64,000 nucleotides of DNA from Paenibacillus maysiensis (GTDB lineage Bacteria; Bacillota; Bacilli; Paenibacillales; Paenibacillaceae). The notes below the pieces were generated by a model. The model ran no database searches. It was not told where the DNA came from and saw only the letters and a list, made by a program, of their open reading frames with translations. Position numbers and translations under genes: made by a program. Each line of letters starts with the position of its first letter. Position 1 is the first letter of the stretch. The stretch covers positions 53,655 through 117,654 of the forward strand of contig NZ_ASRY01000289.1 in NCBI RefSeq assembly GCF_000520815.1, given 5' to 3'. Positions 61,057 to 64,000 of this stretch are shown piece by piece.

Positions 61057-62229
61057 TCAGGCTTGCTTTTGCAAGGCTGGCGGGCCTTCGGCCGGGCGGG
61101 GACGAACTCGAAGCCCCACTATCCATTTTCCCAGAGGCAAACGTGCCAGTAGCCATGTGCCGGCAATGGAAAAAGCCGTACAGAGAACGAACGAAACCAG
61201 CGTACGAAGAACATGGCTCCAGTCTGCAAACAACGTTTCATCAAAATAGTACGTCACACGCAGCATAAAGGCGTGCATCAGATACGCTCCATAGGACAAG
61301 GTTCCGATGGCAGTCAGCAACCCCGCCGCACGTCCGCCCTTATGAGCAATCCACGTCGCTACACGATAAGCCACAAAAATAGACGTGACACAATATACAG
61401 CCATGACCGGACGCAGCAGAGACAAATAGTTAAAGGAAAAGACCGTGCCTCTCGGCGTCTGAAACAGACCAATCATCTCATACAGCAAGTAGCCTGTAAT
61501 CACAATAAATAGCGGCCAATATACGATCTGCGCCTTGGTTACCCAAGCATTCCAGCGCTTGACGTTCATCCCGGCTGCTGCCCCTAACACAAAATAAAAG
61601 AAAAAATAAATCACATTACGGTCAGCATAGATGGTGAACCAGGAAGTAACCACCGGAAGCTGGAGCCCATCCATCAATCGGTACATCGGCCCCACCGCGA
61701 ACATGAGCATGATGTACACCACGCCGACTCCAGCCAATGCAGCGGGTCGCCATGCTGACGGCAATAACGCTGACAAACGGCGGACAGCATAACGAAACAC
61801 GGGAAATAGCACATAGCACTGGATAATCATAACGATATACCACAGATGATAGCTGCTTTTCCCGTTCAATAGCTTCTGGAAAAAATCTAGCGGGTGAAGA
61901 TGCCCTCCGCTTTGAACAAGCTGATTTCCCAATTCGTATAAAAGAGACCATATGATATAAGGAACAATGATATCCATGAACCTTTTACGTAAAAACGTTC
62001 CGTACTTTAAAGCTCCATCATAATTGTAAAATAACACCATCCCGGTGATAAACACAAACACGGGAACTGCAAATTTGGAACACAGCAGTAAAAGTGTCAT
62101 CAAAGCTCCGTCCTGGATGCGCGCCCCCTGCGCAACCGCATAATGTGCGACGGAATGCTGAAGAACAACGGCGGCAAACGCCAGCCCTCTCAGCAAAGCG
62201 ACTTCGGAAATTCTCTCTTTTTGACTCAT
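61057..62229 (-). CDS. Membrane acyltransferase (acyltransferase_3 family)
   Basis: 390 residues with about 10 membrane segments. RISEVALLRGLAFAAVVLQH carries the catalytic-type Arg/His of the OafA/WecH class; FITGMVLFYNYDG, SYHLWYIVMIIQCYVLFPVF and LSYGAYLMHAFMLR are typical later blocks. It transfers acyl groups to a surface polysaccharide or lipid; acceptor unknown. It ends in a proline-rich tail. Single gene. Confidence 0.88.
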   Translation of the reverse strand: MSQKERISEVALLRGLAFAAVVLQHSVAHYAVAQGARIQDGALMTLLLLCSKFAVPVFVFITGMVLFYNYDGALKYGTFLRKRFMDIIVPYIIWSLLYELGNQLVQSGGHLHPLDFFQKLLNGKSSYHLWYIVMIIQCYVLFPVFRYAVRRLSALLPSAWRPAALAGVGVVYIMLMFAVGPMYRLMDGLQLPVVTSWFTIYADRNVIYFFFYFVLGAAAGMNVKRWNAWVTKAQIVYWPLFIVITGYLLYEMIGLFQTPRGTVFSFNYLSLLRPVMAVYCVTSIFVAYRVATWIAHKGGRAAGLLTAIGTLSYGAYLMHAFMLRVTYYFDETLFADWSHVLRTLVSFVLCTAFSIAGTWLLARLPLGKWIVGLRVRPRPAEGPPALQKQA

Positions 62230-62363
62230 GTCACTCTCCTGTTATGTCTAGAAATATATAAGTCTATTATAACGACAATTCTGTAAAATATATAGAAGGA
62301 TAAACGTGCCAGTGGCAAGCAAAGCTTCAATGTTCTCTAGTTTATTTAACGAGTGTACATATT

Positions 62364-62404
62364 GAAAAGCAGCAGCCTTCCCTTTCGGGGAGACTGCTGC
62401 TGCA
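62364..62404 (-). terminator. Terminator of the glycine-rich stress protein gene
   Basis: On the minus strand GCAGCAGCAGTCTCCCC pairs imperfectly with GGGAAGGCTGCTGC, followed by TTTTC, 13 bases after the stop at 62417. Confidence 0.8.
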
Positions 62405-62416
62405 TAAGCTATAAAG

Positions 62417-63001
62417 TTACAGGTTCCTTCTGGTATCTGTGTACGCATCTGTCCAGGTATCCGCTACCGTATCATCATACGTTCTGTAACGATCCGCATT
62501 CAGAGAACGGTTGGTACGGAAAATATCATATATATCCCTGTGATGATCAGCGGAATCCACCAGCACTAAAATCTTGCCCTGATCGACGTAGGTCTCGTAT
62601 TGACGCGCATCATCTTCCGGAATGCCCAGCCCGACCAGTCCACCGACCAAGCCACCTGCTCCCGCTCCAACAGCCGCTCCGGTAAGGGTAGCCGCGATAG
62701 GTCCAGCCGCGAGAATAGGTCCGATGCCCGGAATAGCCAAAGCCCCGATGCCTGCCAGCAAGCCAGCGACCCCGCCTACAACGCCGCCTGTAGCTGCACC
62801 TGTCGCCACACCCTCCGGTGCTTTGGTGCCTGTCTCTTCACTAATCGTCCTCAGCTCGTCACGGTCACGTGTGATGACAGAAATTTCACTGCTTGGAATA
62901 CCTCTGCTTTGCAATTGTCCAATCGCACGAGATGCTTCTTGCTCTGTATCAAAAACACCGACAATTTTCTTTTCGTTATAATCGTTTACGTTATTAGCCA
63001 T
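62417..63001 (-). CDS. General stress protein 17M-like (YflT domain), glycine-rich
   Basis: 194 residues. The N-terminal KKIVGVFDTEQEASRAIGQL with SEISVITRDRDEL is the YflT/GSP17M domain. The middle (about 65-135) is a long Gly/Ala hydrophobic stretch (GAATGGVVGGVAGLLAGIGA), glycine-zipper-like and probably membrane-inserted. The C-terminus is charged and tyrosine-rich. Sigma-B control is known for relatives, but no promoter was established here. GGGAGGTAACTACC precedes the ATG. Confidence 0.85.
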   Translation of the reverse strand: MANNVNDYNEKKIVGVFDTEQEASRAIGQLQSRGIPSSEISVITRDRDELRTISEETGTKAPEGVATGAATGGVVGGVAGLLAGIGALAIPGIGPILAAGPIAATLTGAAVGAGAGGLVGGLVGLGIPEDDARQYETYVDQGKILVLVDSADHHRDIYDIFRTNRSLNADRYRTYDDTVADTWTDAYTDTRRNL

Positions 63002-63152
63002 GGTAGTTACCTCCCAATATTTTGGTGTTGAGTGGTTCGTCCTTCATTACCCGGCTGTCCTGACGTTTAAACGATTTTACGAAAATTCAAAAGTAGATGA
63101 ATGAAAACAGAACTTCATTTCAAACCAGTCATTCGCATAAAAAAGCTGATGT

Positions 63153-64000
63153 TCAACGCTTGGGCTTCGTTCTGTTCGTCGCCACGGCTTCCAGTGGATC
63201 ATCCGGCCAATAATGCTTGGGATATCTACCCTTTAGATCCTTTTTGACTTCAAAATAAGCCTCGCTCCAGAAGCTGGACAAGTCGGAAGTCACTTGTACA
63301 GGTCGCTGCGCAGGTGACAGCAAATGTAGTACGATCGGCACACGTCCGCGTCCAATACGCGGCGTATCCCGCATGCCGAACAACTCTTGTAACCGCACCG
63401 CCAGCGCAGGCGCCTCGGGATTCGTATAATCGACAGGTATACGGGAACCGCTGGGCACACGGATATGCGTCGGCGCCTCCTGCTCAAGCTGCTGCCTCTG
63501 TTCCCAATCCAGCCTGCCCAGCAGCAATGCAGCACCGTCCAGCCGTTGCAGATCGGATACATTTTTGGCTCCAAGAGCAAAAGGCAGCAGCCACGAGTCC
63601 AGTGAATCCAGTAACGCTGGCTCGGTGCTGTCTGGCCAATCCTCGGGTGCTGAAAAGTGCATAAAAATTAAACGGGCCTGCAACTGGAGGGTTTGTCGAT
63701 TCCAGGACAGCAGCTTTAGACCACGTTCACGGACACCCTGCATCAAGGCGGCAGCGATTTCCTCTGTCGGAGGACGCTCATAGGACGTTTCCTTTAAAAC
63801 GAGCGCGCCCAATTGTAATACCTTACGGGCTCTTACTGCTGACGCTGAGCTGTCCCAGTATACGTTCGCTTTCTCCAGCAGCAATTCGCTGCAATGCTCG
63901 ATCAGCTCTTGCAGTTCAATCGGTGCCGCCAACTTAATGGCACCGTCTACTCCCTCGTCGTCCACTTCGGCGGCGACGAGATAGGACGAACGCGACATCC
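63153..64000 (-). CDS. hrpB: ATP-dependent helicase HrpB (C-terminal part)
   Basis: The last 282 codons of a gene that starts beyond the right edge. It ends with the HrpB-specific C-terminal domain: VPSGSRIPVDYTNPEAPALA, LQELFGMRDTPRIGRGRVPI, HLLSPAQRPVQVTSDL and KKDLKGRYPKHYWPDDPLEA, the hallmark of HrpB DEAH helicases. The motor domains are outside. Likely an RNA helicase, role unclear. The 150 bases to the stress protein hold no gene. Confidence 0.93.
   Translation of the reverse strand, partial: MSRSSYLVAAEVDDEGVDGAIKLAAPIELQELIEHCSELLLEKANVYWDSSASAVRARKVLQLGALVLKETSYERPPTEEIAAALMQGVRERGLKLLSWNRQTLQLQARLIFMHFSAPEDWPDSTEPALLDSLDSWLLPFALGAKNVSDLQRLDGAALLLGRLDWEQRQQLEQEAPTHIRVPSGSRIPVDYTNPEAPALAVRLQELFGMRDTPRIGRGRVPIVLHLLSPAQRPVQVTSDLSSFWSEAYFEVKKDLKGRYPKHYWPDDPLEAVATNRTKPKR

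Overview
The window reads as chromosome of a Paenibacillus, most likely the P. polymyxa group. Reasons: Firmicute-type ribosome binding sites (AAGGAGG) with many TTG/GTG starts; Bacillus-like orthologues (alsS-alsD acetoin genes, an intracellular subtilisin, DUF3891, YteA-like and YneQ-like proteins, a NiaP-like niacin carrier); and a TPR regulator paired with a tiny exported peptide, as in the Alo quorum-sensing loci described in P. polymyxa. No rRNA, tRNA, complete insertion sequence or CRISPR array was seen.

Layout. 1-7.5 kb: a YhgE/Pip-type membrane protein cut by the window edge, a DUF2062 protein and a glgC-glgD-glgP glycogen operon (no glgA or glgB here). 7.7-11.4 kb: small genes, an AraC remnant, a membrane PH-domain protein and a TPR receptor with an overlapping 35-residue pro-peptide gene. 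11.5-20.9 kb: hexuronate catabolism (uxaA, uxaB, exuR-like LacI regulator, GPH symporter, uxaC) with shared ACGTTAAC operators, interrupted by an opposite-strand poxB. 21.3-23.9 kb: alsS-alsD, pyruvate to acetoin.

24.6-28.9 kb is an AT-rich island on the minus strand that looks like a defence cassette: a membrane protein, a small TIR protein, a wrecked ThsB-like TIR gene and a TIR-SLOG protein. The membrane protein C-terminus and the small TIR N-terminus share a NNGVMxTGG element. 29.1-35.2 kb: intracellular subtilisin, MATE pump, decayed fosB and neighbours, murI, azoR and small or exported proteins.

35.4-44.9 kb is one long minus-strand purine-catabolism operon: an unknown 109-residue protein, two Rieske oxygenases, an OHCU decarboxylase/HIU hydrolase fusion, allantoinase, allantoate amidohydrolase, ureidoglycine aminotransferase, an FAD/NAD(P) oxidoreductase and guanine deaminase. 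Neither a cofactor-free uricase nor a molybdenum xanthine dehydrogenase is present. The oxygenases and the flavoprotein are therefore candidates for the oxidative steps. A strong promoter and a perfect inverted repeat lie at its head.

45-64 kb: two decayed regulators, then housekeeping and stress genes (lactonase, OsmC, NiaP-like carrier, a holin-like toxin peptide, a divergent SRAP protein, 6-phosphogluconate dehydrogenase, zwf), a redox set under an apparent HxlR regulator, Rrf2, DivIVA-like, YteA-like, a replication-terminator-like winged helix protein, a frameshifted Vat-type acetyltransferase, an acyltransferase, a glycine-rich stress protein and the 3' part of hrpB.
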